A stretch of 5,011 bases of DNA, from positions 1 through 5,011 of the forward strand of contig JAISEB010000120.1 in assembly GCA_031264395.1 (NCBI GenBank), read 5' to 3'. A program made the position numbers and the translations under genes. The first letter of the stretch is position 1; each line of letters starts with the position of its first letter. The notes beneath the pieces are model-generated. The model saw nothing but the letters and a program-made list of their open reading frames with translations, searched no databases and was not told the DNA's origin. The DNA is from Treponema sp. (GTDB lineage: Bacteria; Spirochaetota; Spirochaetia; Treponematales; Breznakiellaceae). Positions 1 to 5,011 of this stretch are shown piece after piece.

Positions 1-105
1 TGCCTTGCTTAAATTCGGCTGCGCCATAAAGAGATTTTCCGCGGCCTTTGTTATAGAGCGGGTACGTTCAATTTCTATGGCATATTTAAAAAACAACGTA
101 TTCAT
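1..105 (-). CDS. LysR-family transcriptional regulator, N-terminal fragment (cut by left window edge)
   Basis: Reading the minus strand from the ATG at 105-103 gives 35 codons, open to the window edge. The peptide starts MNTLFFKYAIEIERTRSI and continues through TKAAENLFMAQPNLSKA. This is the usual N-terminus of a LysR-type regulator: helix 1, then the winged helix-turn-helix with the conserved A-A-x-x-L and Q-P-x-L-S-x-A pattern (residues 21-35). The effector-binding domain lies outside the window, so the ligand and targets cannot be read. A weak Shine-Dalgarno AGGG (110-113) sits 4 bases before the ATG; an earlier ATG on the same strand meets a stop after three codons and is not in frame. 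The gene follows cbiC in the same orientation after a 141-base gap with its own candidate promoter, so it is probably a separate unit. Family assignment is strong; a link to cobamide control is only inference from position. Confidence 0.85.
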   Translation of the reverse strand, partial: MNTLFFKYAIEIERTRSITKAAENLFMAQPNLSKA

Positions 106-126
106 ACTACCCTGCCATACTATATT

Positions 127-140
127 GATAAAATTTTATC
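127..140. promoter_or_regulatory. Perfect 14-base AT-rich palindrome, candidate operator
   Basis: The sequence GATAAAATTTTATC equals its own reverse complement. It lies 22 bases before the LysR-family start codon and just downstream of the candidate -10 box, so it would cover the predicted transcription start. LysR-family proteins often autoregulate by binding dyads of the T-N11-A type near their own promoter, and this dyad contains such spacing. AT-rich sequence makes short palindromes by chance more often, so operator function is inference. Confidence 0.4.
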
Positions 141-141
141 T

Positions 142-170
142 ATATTATCAGTTAGATAGTATTTTGTCTA
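142..170 (-). promoter_or_regulatory. Candidate sigma-70 promoter for the LysR-family gene
   Basis: On the minus strand a -35-like TAGACA (170-165) is followed after 17 bases by TAATAT (147-142), which has a TG one base upstream, as in extended -10 promoters. The -35 box matches TTGACA at 5 of 6 positions and the -10 box matches TATAAT at 4 of 6; an overlapping GATAAT is a 5 of 6 match but leaves only 15 bases of spacing. The start point would fall near 135, about 30 bases before the ATG at 105. The local AT richness supports a promoter but also raises the chance of a false match. Confidence 0.4.
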
Positions 171-177
171 GGGCCTG

Positions 178-196
178 TTCATACCGGGAGTATGGA
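178..196. other. Small hairpin in the cbiC-LysR gap
   Basis: The arms TTCATAC (178-184) and GTATGGA (190-196) pair over 7 bases with one G-T wobble around a 5-base loop. No T-run follows on either strand, so it does not look like an intrinsic terminator. It lies upstream of the candidate LysR promoter, where an activator or repressor dyad could sit. Function is unknown. Confidence 0.25.
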
Positions 197-221
197 CCTC
201 GCCTTCCAGTCAACCTTTTTC

Positions 222-254
222 AAAAAGCCCCGGATGCTGAATAGTCTCAAGGGC
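222..254 (-). terminator. Weak intrinsic-terminator-like structure at the end of cbiC
   Basis: On the minus strand GCCCT (254-250, in the last codons of cbiC) can pair with GGGGC (231-227), and five T residues follow at once (226-222). Inside the loop TGAG and TTCA can add a short second stem, leaving an unpaired stretch of about six bases on the 3' side. A GC-rich closing stem followed directly by a T-run is the expected layout, but the stem is short and interrupted, so termination may be partial. It is the only terminator-like element at the operon end, and it lies between cbiC and the promoter proposed for the LysR-family gene. Confidence 0.33.
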
Positions 255-909
255 GGCGGCAAGGCTCACCGTAATATAAAAGCGCGTTGATGATTGCCGC
301 GGCTATGGGGCTTCCGCCTTTACGGCCCCGCGCGATGATACAGGGGATGTCGAGTTCAAGCATGGCTTCCTTCGCTTCTATCACATTGACGAAGCCTACG
401 GGAACCCCTATTACCGCTTCCGGTTTCAATGCCCCCTCTTTGACAAGATCGCGGATCCGCAGAAGCGCGGTCGGGGCGTTTCCAACGGCGAAAACGAGGG
501 GATCTTTCAGCGCGGCGGCCTTGTCAACCGCGGCGGCGGAACGGGTTGTACGGTTCACGGAAGCCGTCCTGGCAACATCCTCGTCGGCGATAAAACACAA
601 AACGCGGCTTCCGTTTGCGGCGAGGGAGCGTTTATTGATACCGGACAGGGCCATAAGCGTATCTGTAACAATGACGCATCCCTTACGGACAGCGTTTAAG
701 GCCGCGTTCGCCGCGTCGTGGGTAAAGACAAGGTTCCTGTCATAATCAAAATCGGCGCTGGCGTGGATCACCCGGCGCAATATGGTTTCTTCAAGAGGAT
801 TCCCCTCGATTGCGCTGTCTCCGTCCGGTTCAAACCGCCCGGACCGCAGCCGGCGCAGCTCATCGCCGATTATCTCAAAACTTTTCACTTCAATCTCTTC
901 CGGCGTCAT
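247..909 (-). CDS. cbiC: Precorrin-8X / cobalt-precorrin-8 methylmutase
   Basis: This 220-residue cytosolic protein belongs to the CobH/CbiC family, which moves a methyl group from C-11 to C-12 of the corrin ring, giving hydrogenobyrinic acid (aerobic route) or cobyrinic acid (anaerobic route). The length is normal. Family landmarks in order are the RVIHASADFDY segment with the presumed catalytic His49, FTHDAANAAL (62-71), VTDTLMALSGI (81-91), the FAVGNAPTALLRI segment (140-152), GVPVGFVNVIEAKE (168-181) and the C-terminal ARGRKGGSPIAAAIINAL (193-210). The ATG at 909 directly follows the cbiP stop (TAAATG) and has a strong AAGGAG 5 bases upstream. It is the last gene of the operon, although its reaction precedes those of CbiP, CobD and CbiB. 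The symbol cbiC rather than cobH is chosen because its neighbours are cbi-type; sequence alone does not settle the route. Confidence 0.95.
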   Translation of the reverse strand: MTPEEIEVKSFEIIGDELRRLRSGRFEPDGDSAIEGNPLEETILRRVIHASADFDYDRNLVFTHDAANAALNAVRKGCVIVTDTLMALSGINKRSLAANGSRVLCFIADEDVARTASVNRTTRSAAAVDKAAALKDPLVFAVGNAPTALLRIRDLVKEGALKPEAVIGVPVGFVNVIEAKEAMLELDIPCIIARGRKGGSPIAAAIINALLYYGEPCRRP

Positions 910-2433
910 TTATACTCCTTCCCCGATAATTTGGTATATTCTTTTCATATCAATGTTGGCGCGAAGGTGATCCGCCAGTTTGTCGTACTGGGATTCCTTG
1001 TAAGAACGAATGTCGAAGGCCGCCTTTTCCCCGTCCTGGGGAAGCGCCGTTGTATTACCCAATGCCTTTGACAGTGCCGCGGCGGTTTCAGGGGAATCGA
1101 AAATGCCGTGAACGTATGTACCGTACACGTTTCCCCTGTGGCAGCCGTCATTTTTCGTCTGCCCGTGAGTCCTATCCACGAGGCTGCTGAACGGGGCGGC
1201 ATTGGCTGTGTCAAAAACACTGTCCCCAAGATGTATTTCATAGCCTTCAACGGGAAGGCCCGAAAGGGCGGCCAGAGGACCCGAAAGGGAGGCTATACGT
1301 CCGGTAACCTGGGTTCTGGTTTTGTCCGTTTTGAAAACCGTGTCCACCGGAAGGAGGCCAAGGCCGTCCACGACGCTGCCGGCCTTGCCTTCGGCGCCGT
1401 AAGGATCGGAAAGGGTTCTCCCGAGCATCTGGTAGCCGCCGCAGATGCCGATGACCGGCGTGCCCCGGGCGGAAATCCCTTTTATCTCATCGGCCAAACC
1501 GGTCTTGAACAGCCAGCTGAGGTCATCGATGGTGTTTTTTGTTCCGGGCAGAATCACAAGCCCGGCGTTTTTAAGCGCCGGGACGCTGTCGATATAACGA
1601 AGGTTGATAAAACGCGAAAGGGTATTAAAATCGGTGAAGTTTGAGATATGGGGAAGCCTAACGACAACGGCCTCCATACCGGCGGCGCTGCTTCCGCGGC
1701 TTACCACAAGCCGTTCCGAAAGGCTGTCCTCATCATCTATGTCGAGTTTTACCCAGGGGATCACCCCAAGGACAGGACGGTGGGTTATCTCCTCAAGCTG
1801 CACAAGGCCGCTTTCAAGAAGCGACTTATCCCCGCGGAATTTGTTTATCAAAAGCCCCTTTACATAGCGCCTCTCATCACCGGTGAGCAGCATCATGGTT
1901 CCCGCAAGGGCCGCGAACACTCCGCCCCGGTCAATATCCCCCGCGAGAAGTACCGGCGCCCCGGCGGCTTTAGCCATGGCCATGTTCACAATGTCATTTT
2001 CCCGCAAGTTTATTTCAGCGGGGCTTCCGGCGCCTTCCAGGACAATGATGTCGTATTTCGAGGAGAGGCGCTCAAAGGATTCCATGACCTTCGGGAGAAA
2101 TGTTTTCTTGCATTTGTAATACTCTTTCGCGTCCATGTCGCGCCACACTTCTCCCTGCACAATAACCTGTGAATGTCTGTCCCCTGTGGGCTTTAGCAAT
2201 ATGGGGTTCATGTCAACCGACGGATCGATTCCCGCCGCCTCGGCCTGGACTACCTGGCCGCGTCCCATTTCAAAACCTTCTTTCGTAACAAAGGAATTGA
2301 GGGCCATGTTCTGGGATTTGAAAGGGGCGGCGCGGTAGCCGTCCTGTTTGAATAGGCGGCATAAACCGGCGGCTATCAGGGTTTTACCGGCGTTGGACGC
2401 CGTTCCCTGGATCATGATGGTCTTCGCGTTCAT
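910..2433 (-). CDS. cbiP: Cobyric acid synthase, glutamine-hydrolysing
   Basis: CbiP/CobQ amidates the b, d, e and g side chains of adenosylcobyrinic acid a,c-diamide, using ATP and glutamine, to give adenosylcobyric acid. At 507 residues it has the full two-domain length. The N-terminal synthetase domain has the modified P-loop GTASNAGKT (10-18), the signature FKSQNMALNS (38-47), LLKPTGDRHSQVIVQG (79-94), VLEGAGSPAEINL (131-143) and AGDIDRGGVFA (164-174). The C-terminal triad-type glutamine amidotransferase domain has LPGTKNTIDDL (295-305), the nucleophile elbow IGICGGYQMLG with Cys331, EIHLG (399-403), and GTYVHGIFD with His442. All expected catalytic motifs are present and I see no frameshift. 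The start ATG overlaps the cobD stop as ATGA, and GGAGG (2444-2448) inside cobD lies 10 bases upstream. It abuts cbiC downstream. Confidence 0.97.
   Translation of the reverse strand: MNAKTIMIQGTASNAGKTLIAAGLCRLFKQDGYRAAPFKSQNMALNSFVTKEGFEMGRGQVVQAEAAGIDPSVDMNPILLKPTGDRHSQVIVQGEVWRDMDAKEYYKCKKTFLPKVMESFERLSSKYDIIVLEGAGSPAEINLRENDIVNMAMAKAAGAPVLLAGDIDRGGVFAALAGTMMLLTGDERRYVKGLLINKFRGDKSLLESGLVQLEEITHRPVLGVIPWVKLDIDDEDSLSERLVVSRGSSAAGMEAVVVRLPHISNFTDFNTLSRFINLRYIDSVPALKNAGLVILPGTKNTIDDLSWLFKTGLADEIKGISARGTPVIGICGGYQMLGRTLSDPYGAEGKAGSVVDGLGLLPVDTVFKTDKTRTQVTGRIASLSGPLAALSGLPVEGYEIHLGDSVFDTANAAPFSSLVDRTHGQTKNDGCHRGNVYGTYVHGIFDSPETAAALSKALGNTTALPQDGEKAAFDIRSYKESQYDKLADHLRANIDMKRIYQIIGEGV
915..920 (-). 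promoter_or_regulatory. Ribosome binding site of cbiC
   Basis: AAGGAG on the minus strand lies within the last codons of cbiP, 5 bases before the cbiC ATG at 909. It supports that start and the direct TAAATG junction. Confidence 0.8.
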
Positions 2434-3500
2434 GACAGTAAATCCTCCAGCGCGGCGATAAGCGTATCGTTGTCGGAGGGCTTTTTCACCGCGGCGCGGT
2501 AATAAGAATCATCCAGGGAAGGGTAATTCCCGCAGCTCCGGAGCAGAATACCCCGGTCAAGCATATCTTGAAAAAAAGTTTCTTTACGAAAAAGGCTGTC
2601 CTCCGGGAGCCTAAAGAAGATATAGTTCGCCTCGCCGCCCAGGACTTCAAGTCCCAGATTCGATAATAGCGGTTTAAGGCGTCCGCGTTCCCGCCGGACA
2701 AGATCGCGCGAGCGCTTTAGATAGGCTTGGTCTTCCAGCGCGGCCAGGCCCGCCCGCTCGGCGGGGAGGGACACGGGCCAGCTCTGTCCGGTATTGGCGA
2801 TCCCCCCGGCGATTTCCGGCGTGGAACACAGGGCGTATCCCAGGCGGAGGCCCGCCATGGCGTAAATTTTTGTGAAAGCCTTTAAGATAACCAGCTTTGA
2901 CACGGTATCAAGAAACCGGTCCGCGCTGTTCCCGGCGGGATCATCAAGAAAACCGTTGAAACACTCATCAATTACAAGCAGCGTTTGGGTAGCATTGCAT
3001 TTTTCAATAATTGCTTCTACCATCTCAAAGGGGGCCAGGTTTCCCGTCGGGTTATTCGGGTTACAAAGAAAGAACAATTCCGTCTTGTTTGTGATAAGCG
3101 GTAAAAGCGATGTATCCACATTGAAGCGCGGATATTCAAGGCGGAAATATCCGGTCTCCCCGCCGGCCTCGGCAGCGGCTTTTTCGTATTCAGAAAAGGC
3201 CGGAGACAGGAGGAGGGTACGGCCCGGCCTGTAACACCGGACAATACGGTAGATTATATCCGCCGCACCGGCTCCGCAGACGATACGCTCCGGGTCTGTT
3301 TTATGCTCTACGCCAAGGGCAGAGCGGAGGCGGCGGCAGAGCGGGTCCGGATAAACCGCAAAACCGGCGGCTTCCTTTTTGATCGCCCGTACCGACGCTT
3401 TGGGAAGGCCCAGGGGATTCAGGTTCGAGGAAAAATCAAGGGGCGTTTTCCCGCCTGAAAGACGGGCCGAATAAATGTCGCCGCCGTGGATCATATACAT
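2430..3500 (-). CDS. cobD: L-threonine-O-3-phosphate decarboxylase (PLP-dependent, CobD type)
   Basis: CobD decarboxylates L-threonine-O-3-phosphate to (R)-1-aminopropanol O-2-phosphate, the linker that CbiB attaches to cobyric acid. It belongs to the histidinol-phosphate aminotransferase-like branch of fold-type I PLP enzymes. The 356-residue protein is full length. It has HGGDIY (5-10) and LDFSSNLNPLG (21-31), typical of CobD; NPNNPTG (147-153); VIDECF (176-181) with the PLP-ring Asp178; KAFTKIYAMAGLRLGY with Schiff-base Lys211 and Arg219; RSCGNYPSL (321-329); and YYRAAV with Arg335, the expected substrate-carboxylate arginine. The HGG motif at the N-terminus, the RSCxNYPGL-like segment and the cbiB/cbiP neighbours favour CobD over a true histidinol-phosphate aminotransferase. 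The start is uncertain: a second in-frame ATG at 3494 would give an ATGA overlap with cbiB. Whether it prefers threonine phosphate or serine phosphate cannot be read from the sequence. Confidence 0.93.
   Translation of the reverse strand: MYMIHGGDIYSARLSGGKTPLDFSSNLNPLGLPKASVRAIKKEAAGFAVYPDPLCRRLRSALGVEHKTDPERIVCGAGAADIIYRIVRCYRPGRTLLLSPAFSEYEKAAAEAGGETGYFRLEYPRFNVDTSLLPLITNKTELFFLCNPNNPTGNLAPFEMVEAIIEKCNATQTLLVIDECFNGFLDDPAGNSADRFLDTVSKLVILKAFTKIYAMAGLRLGYALCSTPEIAGGIANTGQSWPVSLPAERAGLAALEDQAYLKRSRDLVRRERGRLKPLLSNLGLEVLGGEANYIFFRLPEDSLFRKETFFQDMLDRGILLRSCGNYPSLDDSYYRAAVKKPSDNDTLIAALEDLLS
2444..2448 (-). promoter_or_regulatory. Ribosome binding site of cbiP
   Basis: GGAGG on the minus strand lies inside the end of cobD, 10 bases before the cbiP ATG at 2433. 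Together with the ATGA overlap it supports this start and coupling to cobD translation. Confidence 0.7.
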
Positions 3501-4471
3501 AAAACCCTCCCCGCCAAAAACACGGTTATTTCAGCCGCCACATCAAACGCTAGGAAGAGCAGCGCCGAAACATACATCAGTTTGCAGGTTTTCCGTATGT
3601 CCGCCGGTTCCGCCTTCCCTTTTCCCTCGCCTATTACCGGCTTTTCCTCAAGGATGCCGCCGTAATAGGCGCCGCCGGCAAGGGCGAGTCCCAGGGCGCC
3701 GGCACAGGCAGCCTCGGGGTGTCCCGCGTTCGGGCTGGCGTGGGCTTTCCTGTCCCGCCGGAACACGCGGGCGGCGCCTTTGGCGTCGAGGCCGGTGAGC
3801 GCCGCGGCCAGGATGATCAAAAGCCCCGAAATCCTGGCGGGAACAAAATTGAGGGCGTCATCGAGTTTTGCCGCGGACCGGCCAAAATCAAGGTAACGGT
3901 CGTTTTTGTAGCCGATCATTGAGTCAAGGGTATTCGAGGCTTTGTAGAAAAAGGCAAGCCCCACAGCCAGCGGGGGGCCTCCCAGGACGAATCCGGCGCC
4001 AAGGTAGAAAAGGGGCGCTATCACCCCGTCGGACAGGCTTTCCGCCACCGTTTCGACAGCGGCCTTGGTTACGCCTTCCATTGAAAGCCTCTCCGTATCC
4101 CGGCCCACGATCATCGAGACCGCGCGGCGCACCTTTTCAAGATCCCCTGAACGGGCCGCGCGGTATACCTTCACCGCCTCGTCCCGAAGGCAGCGGGCCG
4201 CAAGGCTCTGGTAAGCCCAAAAAACGCCCAGGATAAAACCCGCCCAATAATTAACCCGGAACAGGAAAAAGAGGAGGAGGAAGGGAAGGGCAAAAGCGGC
4301 CAGCGTTACAAAGGCGGTAAGAATAGTTCCGGCAAGCCGCTCCCTGCCGGGCATGGCACGCCGGAGGACAGCCTCGCCCCGGTTTATTAAAAAGCCGAAA
4401 AACCGCACCGGGTGGGGCATCCAATAGGGGTCGCCCAGGATTGCGTCGAGAATGAAAGCCGCAACTATCAT
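3491..4471 (-). CDS. cbiB: Adenosylcobinamide-phosphate synthase, membrane protein
   Basis: CbiB, called CobD in the aerobic-pathway nomenclature, joins adenosylcobyric acid to aminopropanol phosphate (the product of the neighbouring cobD) at the cytoplasmic membrane, giving adenosylcobinamide phosphate. The 326-residue protein has normal length and the family hallmarks: LDAILGDPYWMPHPVRFFG near the N-terminus (8-26), VAESLSDGVIAPLFY (142-156), KASNTLDSMIGYKNDRY (177-193), AAKLDDALNFVPARISG (200-216) and SPNAGHPEAACAGALG (246-261). Hydrophobic segments likely to span the membrane lie near 1-12, 48-71, 76-92, 150-175, 210-227 and 299-319. The start ATG overlaps the upstream aminotransferase stop as ATGA. 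No strong Shine-Dalgarno is visible just before it, so translation probably depends on coupling. The 3' end runs into the start of cobD. Confidence 0.96.
   Translation of the reverse strand: MIVAAFILDAILGDPYWMPHPVRFFGFLINRGEAVLRRAMPGRERLAGTILTAFVTLAAFALPFLLLFFLFRVNYWAGFILGVFWAYQSLAARCLRDEAVKVYRAARSGDLEKVRRAVSMIVGRDTERLSMEGVTKAAVETVAESLSDGVIAPLFYLGAGFVLGGPPLAVGLAFFYKASNTLDSMIGYKNDRYLDFGRSAAKLDDALNFVPARISGLLIILAAALTGLDAKGAARVFRRDRKAHASPNAGHPEAACAGALGLALAGGAYYGGILEEKPVIGEGKGKAEPADIRKTCKLMYVSALLFLAFDVAAEITVFLAGRVLCI
3506..3510 (-). promoter_or_regulatory. Ribosome binding site of cobD, bearing on its start
   Basis: GGAGG on the minus strand, part of a GGGGAGGG run at the end of cbiB, lies 5 bases before the ATG at 3500 and 11 bases before the in-frame ATG at 3494. 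Spacing slightly favours the upstream ATG, while the 3494 ATG gives the same ATGA stop/start overlap as the other operon junctions. The two choices differ by two residues. Confidence 0.6.
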
Positions 4472-5011
4472 GGACCCGTGCGCCCACCGCCGTTCGATGA
4501 ATGGGGCGTATCCGTTCCGGCGGCGGCAAGGGCCTGGGCGGCCAAGTCCATTTCTTCCCGGGAGTAGCGCTGATCGATGGGGACCGAATAGATATGGTTA
4601 TAGATATAAGCCGCGCCGGGAAAATCCTCTTGGACGATTTCTCCGTGGAAGGGCCAATACACCGTGGCCTTTACCCCATACGCGGCCAGGACGGTTAAAG
4701 CCCGCTCCCGGTCGGCCGCGTAAAGGGCAAGGTGGCTGGGGCAAACCCCATCGGGGAGCGCCGGGAATACCGGGACGGCCTGGGGGTTAAAGGGGTTTTG
4801 GGCCAGGATATATCGGTAATTTTCCCGCCGCTTGCGGATAAGGTCCTGGTAGGGATAACGGGCTATAATCTCCCCGGAAAAGCCGTCGCTTGCGTAGGCG
4901 TCAAAGATCTTCCGCAGCCGCAGCTCGGTCTTCCAAAAAAGACCGCTCACCCCGTTGTCGCTGGCCCCCTTCTCTCCGGCAAGGACGCGCCGCTGCTCCT
5001 CAAAACAGGAC
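4468..5011 (-). CDS. DegT/DnrJ/EryC1/StrS-type PLP aminotransferase, C-terminal part (cut by right window edge)
   Basis: The frame is open from the window edge to the TGA at 4470-4468 and shows 180 residues. A GTG at 4950 could be taken as a start, but open frame continues upstream of it (SCFEEQRRVLAGEKGASDNG), and the protein has only the C-terminal half of its family, so the gene almost certainly begins beyond 5011. Counting from that GTG codon, family features are the helix with RRENY (41-45), a segment PSHLALYAADRERAL (71-85) where the small domain begins a strand and helix, GVKATVYWPFH (92-102), and VPIDQRY (123-129), which is the common LPIDQRY-like signature before the last helix. The PLP lysine and cofactor loop are out of view. 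The last 15 residues or so are a polar, glycine-rich tail. It is coupled to cbiB by ATGA. Such enzymes usually aminate sugars or related keto substrates; a cobamide-related role is unproven. Confidence 0.8.
   Translation of the reverse strand, partial: SCFEEQRRVLAGEKGASDNGVSGLFWKTELRLRKIFDAYASDGFSGEIIARYPYQDLIRKRRENYRYILAQNPFNPQAVPVFPALPDGVCPSHLALYAADRERALTVLAAYGVKATVYWPFHGEIVQEDFPGAAYIYNHIYSVPIDQRYSREEMDLAAQALAAAGTDTPHSSNGGGRTGP

Noticed and set aside
5..244. Plus-strand 79-codon open frame covering the left intergenic region
   Set aside because: It runs antisense to the LysR-family N-terminus and through the promoter-like AT-rich gap, with no recognisable protein features.
106..246. Cobalamin riboswitch
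   Set aside because: The gap is only 141 bases, is downstream of the operon, and I see no B12-box-like conserved core. Such an element would be expected upstream of the first gene, outside the window.
1108..2172. Long plus-strand open frames (1108-1644 and 1648-2172) opposite cbiP
   Set aside because: They lie wholly antisense to a fully motif-complete cbiP, show no recognisable domain, and are expected in GC-rich coding sequence.
3491..4471. CbiB hydrophobic segments as a transporter subunit (CbiQ or CbiM type)
   Set aside because: The GDPxxxPHPVR, KASNTLDSMIGYKN and SPNAGHPEAA motifs are specific to CbiB.
4468..4950. The aminotransferase as a complete 160-residue protein starting at GTG 4950
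   Set aside because: The frame stays open to the window edge, no clear ribosome binding site precedes the GTG, and the protein would lack the PLP-binding half of its family.

Overview
All genes in this window are on the minus strand. They form the 3' end of a cobamide (vitamin B12-type) biosynthesis operon, followed by the start of a separate regulator gene. In transcription order (high to low coordinates) they are: the C-terminal part of a DegT/DnrJ/EryC1/StrS-type PLP aminotransferase (4468-5011, cut by the right edge); cbiB, adenosylcobinamide-phosphate synthase (3491-4471); cobD, L-threonine-O-3-phosphate decarboxylase (2430-3500); cbiP, cobyric acid synthase (910-2433); cbiC, precorrin-8X methylmutase (247-909); and the first 35 codons of a LysR-family regulator (1-105, cut by the left edge).

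The five operon genes are packed with no spacer. Three junctions are or can be ATGA stop/start overlaps (4-base overlaps at 4468-4471 and 2430-2433, and at 3491-3494 if cobD uses its second ATG), and cbiP/cbiC abut as TAAATG. This points to one transcript with translational coupling. CobD makes (R)-1-aminopropanol-2-phosphate, CbiP makes adenosylcobyric acid by four amidations, and CbiB joins the two into adenosylcobinamide phosphate, so the window holds the whole aminopropanol-attachment step. CbiC acts earlier, in corrin-ring maturation. The other ring genes and the nucleotide-loop genes (cobU/cobS/cobT type) are not here.

The only intergenic stretch is 106-246 (141 bases). It is AT-rich in the middle, in contrast to the GC-rich genes. 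It holds a weak terminator-like hairpin at the end of cbiC, a second small hairpin, a candidate promoter for the LysR gene, and a perfect 14-base palindrome close to the predicted transcription start. No cobalamin riboswitch is visible; if there is one it would lie upstream of the operon, beyond 5011.

The organism is a moderately GC-rich bacterium. The cbi-type gene set fits an anaerobe, and the protein style resembles clostridia or termite-gut-type spirochaetes, but this assignment is only an impression. I see no new defence or mobile system. The window is a conventional metabolic operon; the least explained element is the coupled aminotransferase.
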